Positions 37,419 to 46,745 of a DNA stretch of 64,000 bases are shown here, in pieces (positions within the stretch are counted from its first letter, which is position 1; the number at the start of each line of letters is the position of its first letter). The notes under the pieces are model-generated. The model saw only the letters and a program-made list of their open reading frames with translations. It was not told the DNA's origin and did not search any database. The DNA is from REEB95 sp963762425 (GTDB lineage Bacteria > Pseudomonadota > Alphaproteobacteria > ATCC43930 > CGMCC-115725): assembly GCA_963762425.1 (NCBI GenBank), contig CAVXKY010000009.1:99269-163268 (forward strand), read 5' to 3'. The position numbers and the translations under genes are program-made.

Positions 37419-38311
37419 CTAAATGCCAAATAATGCACGTTCCGTGTAGGCGAGATCTCCTAACCTCGGGCGGTGAGGGCCCTTGAAATACTTGGGACCA
37501 CTAAAACGAAATATGCCGACGAGGCCTGGAATGGGACCGGCCGCATCGATGATAACCATTGGTCTGCCCCGAGCCGCAAGGAAGCGTCCAATCGGGCCAG
37601 CAAATCGCGTGAAAAGGGAGATGTCACGACAAAAGATCAGTTGCGCGGACGGAATAATTCCCTTGATCAAGCGAGATCGAAAAACGAATGGATAGAGGCC
37701 TTGATCCGTCGCACACCACAGACCGATGCAGCCGTGCCGCGTATGTTGCAATAGCAATTCTTCTTCAAATAAAACTAGATCCCCCGCCGGCCGCTTGTGC
37801 CGTCGAATACCTTGACCTTTGGTCTGTCGAATAGACCACTTAACGCCGGGTAAGTGATGAAGACACCGTCGCAATAGCGTAAGAAGCCCTGCTCTTCGAT
37901 GATCGGCCAAGTGGGCGGCGCCGGCGATACGTTGAGGTAGGTAGCTTCTTTGTGGCGGAGTGCTCGCGAAACGAGAACAGACGCATATGGCCGGTAGGGG
38001 GGTTCGACATACCAACTCGAAAGATTGCAGCGCAACGTGGTCGCGTTTTGATCGCAAATCTCCGAACAGATCAGCAAGATCACGCCAACAGCATCGCCGT
38101 CTTCATCCAAAAGATAACCGTACTTCGGCAAATTCGGCGGTGGTACGCGCTGCGCGAGTAGCCGAAACATCTTCACCCAAAACTCACGTCTCCGGTCGGG
38201 GAAGCCACAAGCTAGTAGTTCGGAGACTTTCCCAATATCCGCATCGGTGATTTGACGGCAACGCAACCTGGGGAAAGAGTCCATTGGTATCAACTGCAAC
38301 TGAAGAGGCAA
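37419..38311 (-). CDS. GNAT-type N-acyltransferase, frame broken
   Basis: The first 177 codons (from 38311) read as an acyltransferase-like domain: RCRQITDADIGKVSELLACG, YLLDEDGDAVGVILLICSEI and SSWYVEPPYRPYASVLVSRAL. NVSPAPPTWPIIEEQGFLRY is the acetyl-CoA-binding side. At about 37785 the frame changes, and a further 110 codons continue with LVLFEEELLLQHTRHGCIGL, RGRPMVIIDAAGPIPGLVG and GDLAYTERALFGI. Together they form a protein of about 297 residues. It could acylate a sugar of the exopolysaccharide. The ATG at 38284 is an alternative start. It is separated from neighbours by non-coding DNA. Confidence 0.65.
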
Positions 38312-38733
38312 CTTTGCTCTCCCAATATATTAGCACTATTTGCTTTTCAAAAATACCGTGGCGGACGAGCGGCCCTTTCAGGACGCTTGGTCGTTCCGGC
38401 ATGTCATGCCGTCCGAAGGCGCGTCGAGCCGAGAAACCATGAGCAATCGTGGGAAGTTGTGTTGGCGACTTAGGGCCGGCATTCTTTTGCGGCAAGTAAT
38501 ATGCCCTTTGTAAGGCTCTTCGGCATCGGGTGCTCAAAATACCCATCGCTTAATTTGCGTGACGCTCTCAGCAGCGAAATGGGCAACGTTGAGCCTTCAA
38601 ATAAACCATCTGTACTACAAACACTTAAAGGGTGCTCAGAACGCGACGGTGCCATTGCAAAAGGGTCAGTAGTGTCATAAAATTCAATTTAAAGTGTTTG
38701 ATGCCCCGTTAATCGGTCGTGTAGGAGAGTACC
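38312..38733. other. Intergenic region upstream of the Hint-domain gene
   Basis: No reliable gene is seen in these 422 bases. The right end is AT-rich (around 38670-38705) and probably holds the promoter of the Hint-domain gene, whose GTG start is preceded by TAGGAG. Confidence 0.45.
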
Positions 38734-40860
38734 GTGACAACATACGTCTATGATGTTGCCTCGGAAGCTGATCTAAACAAGTATATCAGCCAGGCTGATG
38801 CCGCTGCTTCCGGCAGCTTTATCACTCTCATCATCGAAAATGACATTACGCTCATCGCCGCGCTCAACTTAATCGCCCTGCCATCGGGCGTATCGCTGGA
38901 CATAAACGGGAATAGTGGCAGCGGCGGTACCTACACGCTCGACACCGCGGGCTACCCGGGTTTATTCGTCTCTGGCGACACGATTGTCCAGAACCTGACC
39001 ATCAGCAACTCGATGGACAACTCCACGCCGGCTGTGACGCTGGCCGGCGGCGAGCTTGCTGGGACTGTCAACATTTCAAGCAACGCGTTTGTCAGTGAAA
39101 CGGCACAGGACACATTTGGCGATTCAAACAATTCAGCGAACATTACGAACTACGGCACTTACGACATCGTTTATAACGGCTCCAACAATAACATCACCGC
39201 CTTCGTGTTGGGTATTTCCGCGGGCAATGTGGCCTCGAACATTTCCAATCGATCACCAGATGACATCAATGGTGCGGAAACGTTTACGAATTACGGCACG
39301 TTGGAGCAGACCGTGGCGAAGACTGGTACTGGCGGGACCAGCGTCATCGCGGTCGACGTGATTGATACCGGCACACTCTCCGTCGCGGACTTGGGTGGAA
39401 ACGAAGATCTACTGTTCAACGGGGCCAACAACAGCTTCTCCGGGACTTATATCGGCGGAGGCATGATCGATTACGGGTACGGCACCAATACCCTCGGTAC
39501 CATCGATATGACGGAAAGTGCATGCACCACCAGCTTTGGTACTGTAAACCAAAGCGGTGTATTGACACTTTCCAGCACATCCACAATCCAAAATTGGACC
39601 AACGCCACGTGGAACTTCACCACGGACAACGGCATCGTGTTGGCCACCACCGACCAATCGGCAGCGATCATCGATTACGGCACACTGGCCAAGACGGGCG
39701 GTACCGGTACGACGGTGATTGGCGTCGATCTCAACTACAGCCTCTTCGGTGGCAAGGGCATTGTTGTGAACGTTGGCAACCTTGCCTTTGATGGCGCCGA
39801 CAACTCCTTCGCGGGTCCGATCTCCGGTGCCGGCATCGTTACCTTGGGCGGTGGTGGCGCCGATGAGATCGATAGCAGCACTACCATCACAACCAGCGCT
39901 TGGACGATCACTGACCGCGGAACCGAGGTGACACTTGAGGAGTCGTTGAAATATTCTGGCATTTTGACGGTACAGTCGGGCGCTACCCTGACGCTCGCGA
40001 ATGATTCGACGCTGACCGTTGCGCAGCTGATAGGCAGCGACGCCACGGTGGTGATCGATGCCGGCAGCAGTCTCATCGACGAAGCGACCGGCGTCACATA
40101 TGGCCCAGGGACATACGACATAACCGAGTTCAACAGCCCCTGCTACTGCCGCGGAACGCTAATCCGCACCGAGCGCGGCGAAGTTCCGGTTGAGGCTTTG
40201 ACCATCGGCAGCAAAGTGCTCACGAAGTCCGGAGAGGTGCGGCCGATCAAATGGATCGGTCGACGCAGCTACGGCGGCCGCTTCATCATGGGCCGCAAAG
40301 ATGTTCTGCCGATCTGCATTAAGGCTGGCGCGCTCGATGATCACGTGCCGCGGCGTGATCTCTGGTTATCGCCGCATCATGCCTTGTATCTCGACGGTCT
40401 GCTGATCGAGGCCAAGGACTTGGTCAATGGTGTGTCGATCGTGCAGGCCGATCGTGTGGAGAAGGTTGAGTATTTCCACATCGAGTTGGAGACCCACGAC
40501 GTGATCATCGCTGAGGGCGCGCTGGCGGAAAGCTTCATCGACGATGACAGCCGGGGCATGTTCAGTAACGCGCATGAATACCGGCAGCTCTACGGCGATG
40601 TGGCGACAGGACTCGCGCAATTTTGCGCGCCGCGCCGCGAGGAGGGCTACCAGGTCGAAGCCGTGCGGCGGCGCATCGCGCTGCGCGCTGGAGTGAGCGC
40701 CGAGAGGATAAGCCGCGCCTCGGCGGGTTGCGTGGCTTTGTCGACCGCGTCAGCGCCGACTCCGTCGAAGGCTGGGCGCAGAACATCGGAGCATCCCGAG
40801 GCGCCGGTCTGTCTCGACATCTACATGCAGTGGCCGCCTGATCGGTCAAGTTCTCGCTAA
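38734..40860 (+). CDS. Hint_2-domain surface protein with repetitive beta-rich N-terminus
   Basis: This 708-residue protein starts at a GTG preceded by TAGGAG. Residues 1-460 are Asn/Thr/Gly/Ser-rich, with beta-helix-like repeats: NGANNSFSGTYIGGG and DGADNSFAGPISGAG are clear repeat units, as are several NYGT/DYGT stretches. From about residue 470 a Hint_2 domain begins (CYCRGTLIRTERGEVPVEAL), with RPIKWIGRRSYGG and SPHHALYLDG containing its conserved His. Such proteins occur in Acetobacteraceae and Rhodospirillales. Whether they self-cleave is not established. There is no N-terminal signal peptide, so type I or another export route would be needed. The last 50 residues are out of the family frame; the conserved end continues to about 41120. 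Confidence 0.75.
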   Translation: MTTYVYDVASEADLNKYISQADAAASGSFITLIIENDITLIAALNLIALPSGVSLDINGNSGSGGTYTLDTAGYPGLFVSGDTIVQNLTISNSMDNSTPAVTLAGGELAGTVNISSNAFVSETAQDTFGDSNNSANITNYGTYDIVYNGSNNNITAFVLGISAGNVASNISNRSPDDINGAETFTNYGTLEQTVAKTGTGGTSVIAVDVIDTGTLSVADLGGNEDLLFNGANNSFSGTYIGGGMIDYGYGTNTLGTIDMTESACTTSFGTVNQSGVLTLSSTSTIQNWTNATWNFTTDNGIVLATTDQSAAIIDYGTLAKTGGTGTTVIGVDLNYSLFGGKGIVVNVGNLAFDGADNSFAGPISGAGIVTLGGGGADEIDSSTTITTSAWTITDRGTEVTLEESLKYSGILTVQSGATLTLANDSTLTVAQLIGSDATVVIDAGSSLIDEATGVTYGPGTYDITEFNSPCYCRGTLIRTERGEVPVEALTIGSKVLTKSGEVRPIKWIGRRSYGGRFIMGRKDVLPICIKAGALDDHVPRRDLWLSPHHALYLDGLLIEAKDLVNGVSIVQADRVEKVEYFHIELETHDVIIAEGALAESFIDDDSRGMFSNAHEYRQLYGDVATGLAQFCAPRREEGYQVEAVRRRIALRAGVSAERISRASAGCVALSTASAPTPSKAGRRTSEHPEAPVCLDIYMQWPPDRSSSR

Positions 40861-41122
40861 CCGGTATCGCGAGGATCTCGCTAAGGCGCGGCTTGGGAGC
40901 GGTCGCCATGGTTTCATTTTCACACCGCCGAGAGGACTGATCATTGGCTCCGACAAAGTGGAGGTCCGCCGCTCACTCGACGCCGCCGCGCTGCCCGCGA
41001 CACAACGGCATGGTCACGCGCGACGAGGTCTAAGCGGTAACGGTAGGACATGTGCGACGGGCAGCACGTTGCGCGGTCAGGTCGGACCGCGGCATCGTTC
41101 TTCAAGGCGATGCCTTGCGTAA
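40720..41122 (+). other. Displaced C-terminal domain of the Hint-domain protein
   Basis: Three frames together encode the domain that usually follows Hint_2 in these proteins. LRGFVDRVSADSVEGWAQN lies around 40722-40780, EHPEAPVCLDIYM around 40793-40831, and GRLIGQVLANRYREDLAKA continuing to GRHGFIFTPPRGL and VEVRRSLDAAALP up to about 41010. The order is colinear, so the parent gene probably ends near 41040-41122 rather than 40860. Two insertions and one deletion would be needed to rejoin it. Confidence 0.6.
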
Positions 41123-41152
41123 GCGGCGCGATTGTGAATGTGGCTTTTGTAG

Positions 41153-41449
41153 TTACTCAAAAGCAAATCTTGCTCGCGAGAGCCCATTGAAGAACGACTT
41201 TCCGATCGGGCAGGGCTGCTGCGGTGTTACCAATGATCGTACGAAGCTCATCAAGTAACCGATCTGCGGGCATGCAACGGCCGCCAGCAGACCGAGTATA
41301 ATATTGTGACGATCAAGACCGGTTGCGATGCCGTTCGCGACAACGCCGGAGGCGGCGAATACAATTAGCGGCGCAAGCGCCCACACCTTGAAGTGACGAA
41401 GCCCCAGAATCGCTCCGGCTGCTGCGCCAAAGATCAGAATAATTGTCAT
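41153..41449 (-). CDS. Small hypothetical membrane protein
   Basis: This 98-residue protein has three hydrophobic segments: IILIFGAAAGAILGL, VWALAPLIVFAASGVVANGIA and NIILGLLAAVACPQIGYLMSFV. I do not recognise a family. Codon use is plausible, and the hydrophobic pattern is more regular than chance frames nearby. It lies between the Hint-domain gene and the ExeA-like ATPase, on the ATPase's strand. It could be a small inner-membrane component of the locus, but this is only position-based. Confidence 0.5.
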   Translation of the reverse strand: MTIILIFGAAAGAILGLRHFKVWALAPLIVFAASGVVANGIATGLDRHNIILGLLAAVACPQIGYLMSFVRSLVTPQQPCPIGKSFFNGLSRARFAFE

Positions 41450-41716
41450 TTGCGGCGCCCCTTAGCTAAAACAAATGCCGTTCCGGCCGCCGTTTCTTCT
41501 GTCTCCTTATCGGAAAGTCTGTACCCGACGCGGCAATAATAGTTGAATGCCACTCTTGTTCGGCCTGCAATCCCCTAAATTGGGGGGTCAAAGCGATTCC
41601 AAGAATCGATCGTAGCGGACGTCCGCAGGGCTGCAACTCAAATCCGCTTGCAGCCGAGGTTCTCGAGTTCTCGGACAGTGCTGGCGGCGCAGAAACCCGC
41701 CGTCCTGACCTGCGTC

Positions 41717-42544
41717 TTAGGGCGATGCTTCCAGCGGAAGCACTCCAAATTCCGTTTTGTTTTGGATCACCATTCTCACCAAATCGGCATTGATCCATTC
41801 CGCCGACGTCGCGAAGCCATAAACCAAAGCGGTGTCACACAGAATATTGATTGTTCGAGGAATGCCTTGACTTGCATGGGCAATAATCCCGCAGGCTTCG
41901 TCTGAAAACAACTGAGCCTGAGCGCCCACGGCCTTCAGACGATAGTCGATATATTCGCCAACTTCATTTGGACTAAGAGGCTTGAGATGAAAATCAGAAG
42001 ATACCCGCTGGGCAAATTGCAGCAATTGCGGTGATCGCAACAGATCTTTCAGCTGGGGCTGACCGATCAGGATTATTTGCAGATACTGATCCTTGTCAGC
42101 ATTTATATTAGACAACATCCGAAGTTCTTCGAGCGACTCCCACCCCAGGTTTTGCGCTTCGTCGATAATCAAAACGGTTCGGCGGCCCCTTGAATATTGC
42201 TCACGCAAAAAGAGTTGAAATTGTTTGAACAGCGCCGGGTATGAATCGTCGAAAGGCTGATTTAGCGACATCATGACCCATTGCAGAAGATCAGCCTTGC
42301 CGTGCGGCGTGCTGGTGATCAAGCCAACCGTTAATTGATCGCCGAGCGTGCGCAATAGGTTGCGCATAAGCGTTGTCTTGCCGCAGCCAATTTCGCCGGT
42401 GATTACCGTGAATCCGGCGTTGTTCATAACGCCGTATTCGAGCATCGCAAAAGCAAGGCGGTGATTTCGCCCCCAGTAAATCAGGTTCGGATCCGGCAGG
42501 ATCGAAAATGGCTTCTCGCGTAGGCCGTAATAAGCCTCATACAT
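41717..42544 (-). CDS. ExeA-like AAA ATPase of the exosortase/EPS system
   Basis: This 275-residue P-loop ATPase begins MYEAYYGLREKPFSILPDP, the ExeA/GspA-type start shared by the XrtA/PEP-CTERM-associated ATPase. Walker A is GEIGCGKTT (near residue 50), Walker B is TVLIIDEAQNL (near 125), sensor-like ILIGQPQLKDLL follows, and SQGIPRTINILCD is the C-terminal signature. Typical members are longer, with a C-terminal peptidoglycan-binding region that is absent here. It is divergent from the Wzz-type gene, as often seen in polysaccharide-exosortase loci. The ATG at 42542-42544 fits the family start. It probably energises or regulates export or polymer assembly. Confidence 0.85.
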   Translation of the reverse strand: MYEAYYGLREKPFSILPDPNLIYWGRNHRLAFAMLEYGVMNNAGFTVITGEIGCGKTTLMRNLLRTLGDQLTVGLITSTPHGKADLLQWVMMSLNQPFDDSYPALFKQFQLFLREQYSRGRRTVLIIDEAQNLGWESLEELRMLSNINADKDQYLQIILIGQPQLKDLLRSPQLLQFAQRVSSDFHLKPLSPNEVGEYIDYRLKAVGAQAQLFSDEACGIIAHASQGIPRTINILCDTALVYGFATSAEWINADLVRMVIQNKTEFGVLPLEASP

Positions 42545-43002
42545 CACAGTTCCACAAATTGGGCTATATTGTTGGCAACTCGACCGCCGCTGGTGGACCA
42601 AATCCCTGGAAGGCTGCCCGCTGGACTAGGGTCATGCAAGTCTGGCGCATGCGAACAGGATTTCCATCACGCTCAGTCCCGTATCGCCGCCATCTGAAGC
42701 GCGCACACGCGGCTAGTTGCTTCGAGGCGATCTGGTCATTCCAAATCGGAATTCCCATGTCGCATGTTGGCGGACACACCTCAAGGGCCAAGTTTTCACC
42801 AAGGTTAGCGGGCAAAAAGTAATGTTCACCTTATCTTGCCTTATTTTAGAGGCAAAATAAATGCCAATTGAAGCGTTGGTGAAGAAGCCCTAGGGTGGCT
42901 TTGTCGAATTGCGGCAGAATTCGCACTAGGTGTCGGCAGAATTAAGCCATACCGAGGGCTCCAATTCTCGCCCACCAAGCGTAGGGCAATTAGGTAGCGG
43001 CA
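42545..43002. promoter_or_regulatory. Divergent intergenic region with an AT-rich inverted repeat
   Basis: These 458 bases separate the ExeA-like ATPase and the Wzz-type gene and contain no convincing gene. A perfect inverted repeat TTATTTT-N6-AAAATAA lies at 42841-42860 in an AT-rich patch, a reasonable place for a promoter or operator of the Wzz-kinase-export operon. No known consensus was recognised. Confidence 0.35.
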
Positions 43003-44353
43003 ATGCTCGATCTCCACAGTCCTCAGCAACCAGTTCTATATGAGGACCAGGATCGAAATTTTGATCTTTCGTCCGCGCTTTCGCACTTGGTCGGGGTTCT
43101 GAAGCGACGTTTCTTCTTGTTTGTGCTTCCGTTCTTGATCATTGTCTTATTGGGTACTTCGATCATCAAATTTATGCGCTCCGATATATCGAGCCGAAGG
43201 AGAAATACTCGTCGAATCTCCAAAAATAGCGCCGGACCTGTTTCGCCCTACGATCACCGAACTCGGTGACCAACGCTTCGCGCTTTTTCGGCAACGAATT
43301 ATGGCGCCCGGCAATCTTCTGGGCGTGATGAATAAATTCGACTTATTTCCTGGCCGGCGGGCGTCACTTTCCCAATTTCAACTGCTCGATTTGATGCGGT
43401 CGAGAGTCCAAATCGAACCCGCGACGCTCGAGATGCGGGCGAACAACCAAACGCCGACGTTCGCACTTACCGTAAAATTTGATTACGAGGTTCCGGATGT
43501 TGCTCTAAAAGTGACAAACGAATTTTTGACTGAAATTCTGAGCGAAGATGCGAGTAGGCGAACAAGCAGTGCGAGCGAAACAACCAAATTAGTTGAGCAG
43601 CAGGTCAGGCAGCTGCGAGACCAGCATGATGCGGTGGTCGCCCAGATCGAAAGCCTAAAACGGCGGCCGCCCGACGAGGCACAAACTGAGTCGGATCAGG
43701 TGAAGGCGCAGATGAAGGCCCTTGCTGATCTACAAGCGGATTTGTTCAGAAGTCGTCGGTGTATTCAGAAGAGCATCCGGCGATCAAGGAACTGAAGAGA
43801 AAAATAGCGGCGCTAAAACGCGCCATTGAATCGGCACCTCAGGCCATGCCGACGAGCGACAAGTCTCAGGATGTCACTACGCAGGTGCTCGTCCAACAGG
43901 AAACGGACTTAGTAAAACGTCTGCAGGAAGCCGAGAGCAAACTTACGATCGCTCGTCTCGGCGAGACCATGGAAAGAAATCAGCAAACGGACCATTTGCG
44001 TATTATCTCGTATCCTGAGTTACCGGAAAAGCCCATTAAGCCAAAGAAACTGCAATTATTTGCCATGGTTCTTGGCGCGGCTGGCGCGATTGGGGCGGGC
44101 TTGGTCTTTGCGGCTGAGATGCTCGACGGCAGCATTCGCCGAAGCCACGATCTGGAAAGAGTCGTCGACAAACACTTGATCGCGACAGATCCCTTACATA
44201 TCCGCGCCGGGCGAACCCAGTCGAAGGCGGCGCAATTTCATTTTGCTTTGTACGATTTTCGTCGTGCCATTAGTCGCGGCCATTGCCGGCGTCATGTTCA
44301 TACGGCTTCCAGTTGACTTCGATGGGTTTAAGCAGTCCTGGATTCAAGACTGA
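43003..44353 (+). CDS. Wzz-type polysaccharide chain-length determinant, frame broken
   Basis: The reconstructed protein is about 450 residues. An N-terminal Wzz region (LSSALSHLVGVLKRRFFLFV) contains the first membrane helix. A periplasmic region follows (ILVESPKIAPDLF, then the coiled-coil stretches QQVRQLRDQHDAVVAQIESL and ELKRKIAALKRAIES). The Pro-rich PELPEKPIKPKK precedes a membrane helix (LQLFAMVLGAAGAIGAGLVF), and the tail in the next frame, PLVAAIAGVMFI, ends at TGA 44351-44353. Frame changes lie near 43190, 43755 and 44265. Wzz proteins set glycan length together with the tyrosine kinase encoded next. Confidence 0.75.
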
Positions 44354-44407
44354 CCTTTGCTCACACTAATTTCGCGTTTGGATTAGGCACTTGGTTGGCG
44401 AGACTCG

Positions 44408-45234
44408 ATGGACAACATTCGACAAGCAGTTGAGCGTGTGAAGGCAAGCCAGAACTCTTTGAGCCCTGAGATCTTGCAAGGCTCAAGCGCGCCCTTGTCC
44501 CAGCTAGAGAGTCCCCCGCGGTATCCCGAGCGCGAGCCGAGCTTCACCAAAGGAAGCTGTCCTCGATTCCACCTACTTGGCGTCTAGGCGAATCGTCTCG
44601 CACGATGGTGCAGATCATCGCTCGCGTCCGTACGATATGCTGCGAACCCAAGTCTTGCAGTCAATGACTGCAAAAAAATGGAAAATTTTGGGAGTTACTT
44701 CGCCGACTCCACGGTGCGGAAAAACACTAACAGCAGTTAATCTGGCATTCAGTATAGCCCGCCAGCCAAATAAGTCCGTCGTACTGGTGGATATGGATCT
44801 GCAAAAGCCGCAGATAGCCAAGTGCCTTGGGCGTGAGGGTCGCGGCGGGTGGTGTGTTGGAGTTGCTTCAGGGCGCGCGGCATTGCAAGAGGTGGCGATA
44901 CCTGTGCAAGCAGGAAATCAGCGAATTGTAGTCTTACCTACCGCTGCCACGAAACAATCGTCGGAATTAATGGGCTCTCACGCGATGGCAAATTTGCTGC
45001 AGGATCTCAGAAGCGATTATCAAATCATCGTACTTGATCTTACCGCCCATGCTACCGAGTGATGATACTATTGCGCTCGCACCCCAGTTAGATTGCCTTC
45101 TGCTGGTAGCGGCGATTGGGCTTTCAAAAGCGACGGAAGTGGAAGCCTGTACTCGGCAATTGCATCCGAGATCAGTTGCTTCGTGTCGTAGTCAACAAGG
45201 CTACAGATGCGAATGCACCTATTACTCTTACTAG
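44408..45234 (+). CDS. CpsD/CapB-type tyrosine autokinase, frame broken
   Basis: The reconstructed protein is about 275 residues. It starts DNIRQAVERVKASQNS, the usual start of exosortase-associated autokinases. Walker A is TPRCGKTLTAVNLA, Walker A' is SVVLVDMDLQKPQIAKCLG, and RIVVLPTAATKQSSELMGS and DYQIIVLDL form the later ATPase motifs. The end has LPPMLPSDDTIALAPQLDCL and then YYSY, a Tyr-containing tail as expected for autophosphorylation. Three to four frame changes (near 44560, 45050, 45120 and 45200) interrupt it; the assignable shifts go the same way. With Wzz it forms the bipartite kinase that controls polymerisation and export. Confidence 0.78.
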
Positions 45235-45483
45235 GAGAGCTGTGCTATTTTATTTAGTGGAGCATTGGTATTCACTCTTCGGCCTGCTAAGAGATGTTTG
45301 TGTGCAGGTGCGTCCGCGAAGTGCATTGCCGCAGTGCGATCGCTCAAACGCTCAAACCTTCACTGCCTGAGGCTTTTTTACGGGCAGTATTCAAGTTCGC
45401 CCTGAGGATTTACCGAGCCAAGTTCACCGCTCCTGATCAGACTGTGCTCTACCAGAATAAACAGCAAGCCCAGAATAAACGAA

Positions 45484-45819
45484 TCAACGCGTATAATGCC
45501 AAGTATTAGTTTCTCGATTGAGCTCTAGGTTGGTGTCCGGAGGAGCTAGTTCCCACTGTCTAGTATTCGGATTGAAACGGGCAACCGAATCCGGGGGAAC
45601 CAAGTGGTATTGTCCCGTATACGGGTTCAATTTGGCCACTGAGCCGGGGGGCGCCAACTCCCACTTGCCCGTGATTGGGTTGAGCTGCGGGTATGCATTC
45701 GGCGAAACGTCATCCCAACGCTGCGTGTACGGATTGTACTTGCTTTCGGCGTGAAGAACTGGAGTGAATGCGATACCGAACCCGACGATGACAGCGGCAT
45801 GCCAACAGATCGGGTGCAT
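45484..45819 (-). CDS. Secreted protein with 18-residue NPxTxxWELAPP repeats
   Basis: This 111-residue protein has a signal peptide (about residues 1-24, ending LHA). The whole mature part consists of five tandem units of exactly 18 residues, the last shortened to 12. The unit pattern is [Y/L/F]NPxTxxWxLxPPxxxxx, for example LNPITGKWELAPPGSVAK. I do not recognise a named family. Regular Asn-Pro-x-Thr-Gly and Trp positions suggest a small beta-hairpin or solenoid protein. It lies on the opposite strand between the kinase and the Wza-type export gene, so a role in the extracellular matrix is a guess from context. Confidence 0.75.
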   Translation of the reverse strand: MHPICWHAAVIVGFGIAFTPVLHAESKYNPYTQRWDDVSPNAYPQLNPITGKWELAPPGSVAKLNPYTGQYHLVPPDSVARFNPNTRQWELAPPDTNLELNRETNTWHYTR

Positions 45820-46107
45820 CGTCTGACCTCCTTCACTACCGCGACGAGACTAATTTACCGCCACGTACGACATTGTATCGGCGATGCATACAAAAATAAC
45901 CTAATTTAAATCAGGCGTAACTGCCGTTTTCGAGGACCTTCTGGGGCCGGTAGGTGCAGTTGAGTTCTTTTCTGGGTAACGTGACCAATCCGCCACACGT
46001 TCTGAGCAATAAGGCTCTATTATCCAGGCCCTGTGGCCGAATCTGGAGGGGCTCGATACTCGGCCTAGGAATATTTACCTTACGCCGAGGCGAAACAGGG
46101 GGTGGGC

Positions 46108-46695
46108 ATGCGGGCAGTGATCAGGAGATTAGTCGCCCTGGCAGCAATTGCCGCAATCGGGCTGACACTGGCTGGCTGCTACCGCGATTTCGGTCCGGTG
46201 GTCGCCGAACCTGAGCCACTTCCGCCGCCAACAGTGAATACCCGATTTCAGTTAGGCGACCGACTTACCGTCACCATTTTCAATGAGCCAAGTCTCTCGG
46301 GCGTATACGACATCACTCCCGGCGGCTTTATCGACATGACCTTGATTGGTCAGATCAAGGCGGTCGGCCATACTCATTCGGAACTCGAGGCAGAAATTGC
46401 GGACCGTTATGCTCGCGGCCATTTCCTGCAAGAGCCGAAAGTAACGGTCGCCGTTGTCGAATATCGACCATTTTATATTTTCGGCGAAGTCGCTAAACCA
46501 GGGATGTATCCTTATCGAGCCGGCCTCAACGTACTTACCGCCGTCACGACCGCTGGTGGTCTGACCTATCGTGGACGCAAGGATACCGTTCTGATCCAGC
46601 GCGCCGGCCAACAGGTCTGGAATGAATATCCGCTGTTGTCATCGGTCGTGATCCTGCCTGGCGATCTTATTCGCATTCCGGAGCGCTACTTCTGA
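46108..46695 (+). CDS. Wza-type polysaccharide export lipoprotein
   Basis: This 195-residue lipoprotein starts at an ATG preceded by AGGGGG. The lipobox LAGC is at about residue 23, then a Poly_export domain (FQLGDRLTVTIFNEPSLSG and ITPGGFIDMTLIGQIKAVG) and an SLBB-type domain (FYIFGEVAKPGMYPYRAGLN). LPGDLIRIPERYF ends it. It is shorter than E. coli Wza and resembles the exosortase-associated export proteins. It forms the outer-membrane conduit for the polymer. GTG 46102 is an alternative start. It is followed after about 50 bp by the barrel gene. Confidence 0.9.
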   Translation: MRAVIRRLVALAAIAAIGLTLAGCYRDFGPVVAEPEPLPPPTVNTRFQLGDRLTVTIFNEPSLSGVYDITPGGFIDMTLIGQIKAVGHTHSELEAEIADRYARGHFLQEPKVTVAVVEYRPFYIFGEVAKPGMYPYRAGLNVLTAVTTAGGLTYRGRKDTVLIQRAGQQVWNEYPLLSSVVILPGDLIRIPERYF

Positions 46696-46745
46696 CGAGC
46701 ATTACTTGCCGATCAGCGCATAACTATCTGGCAAGCGATGTCAGC

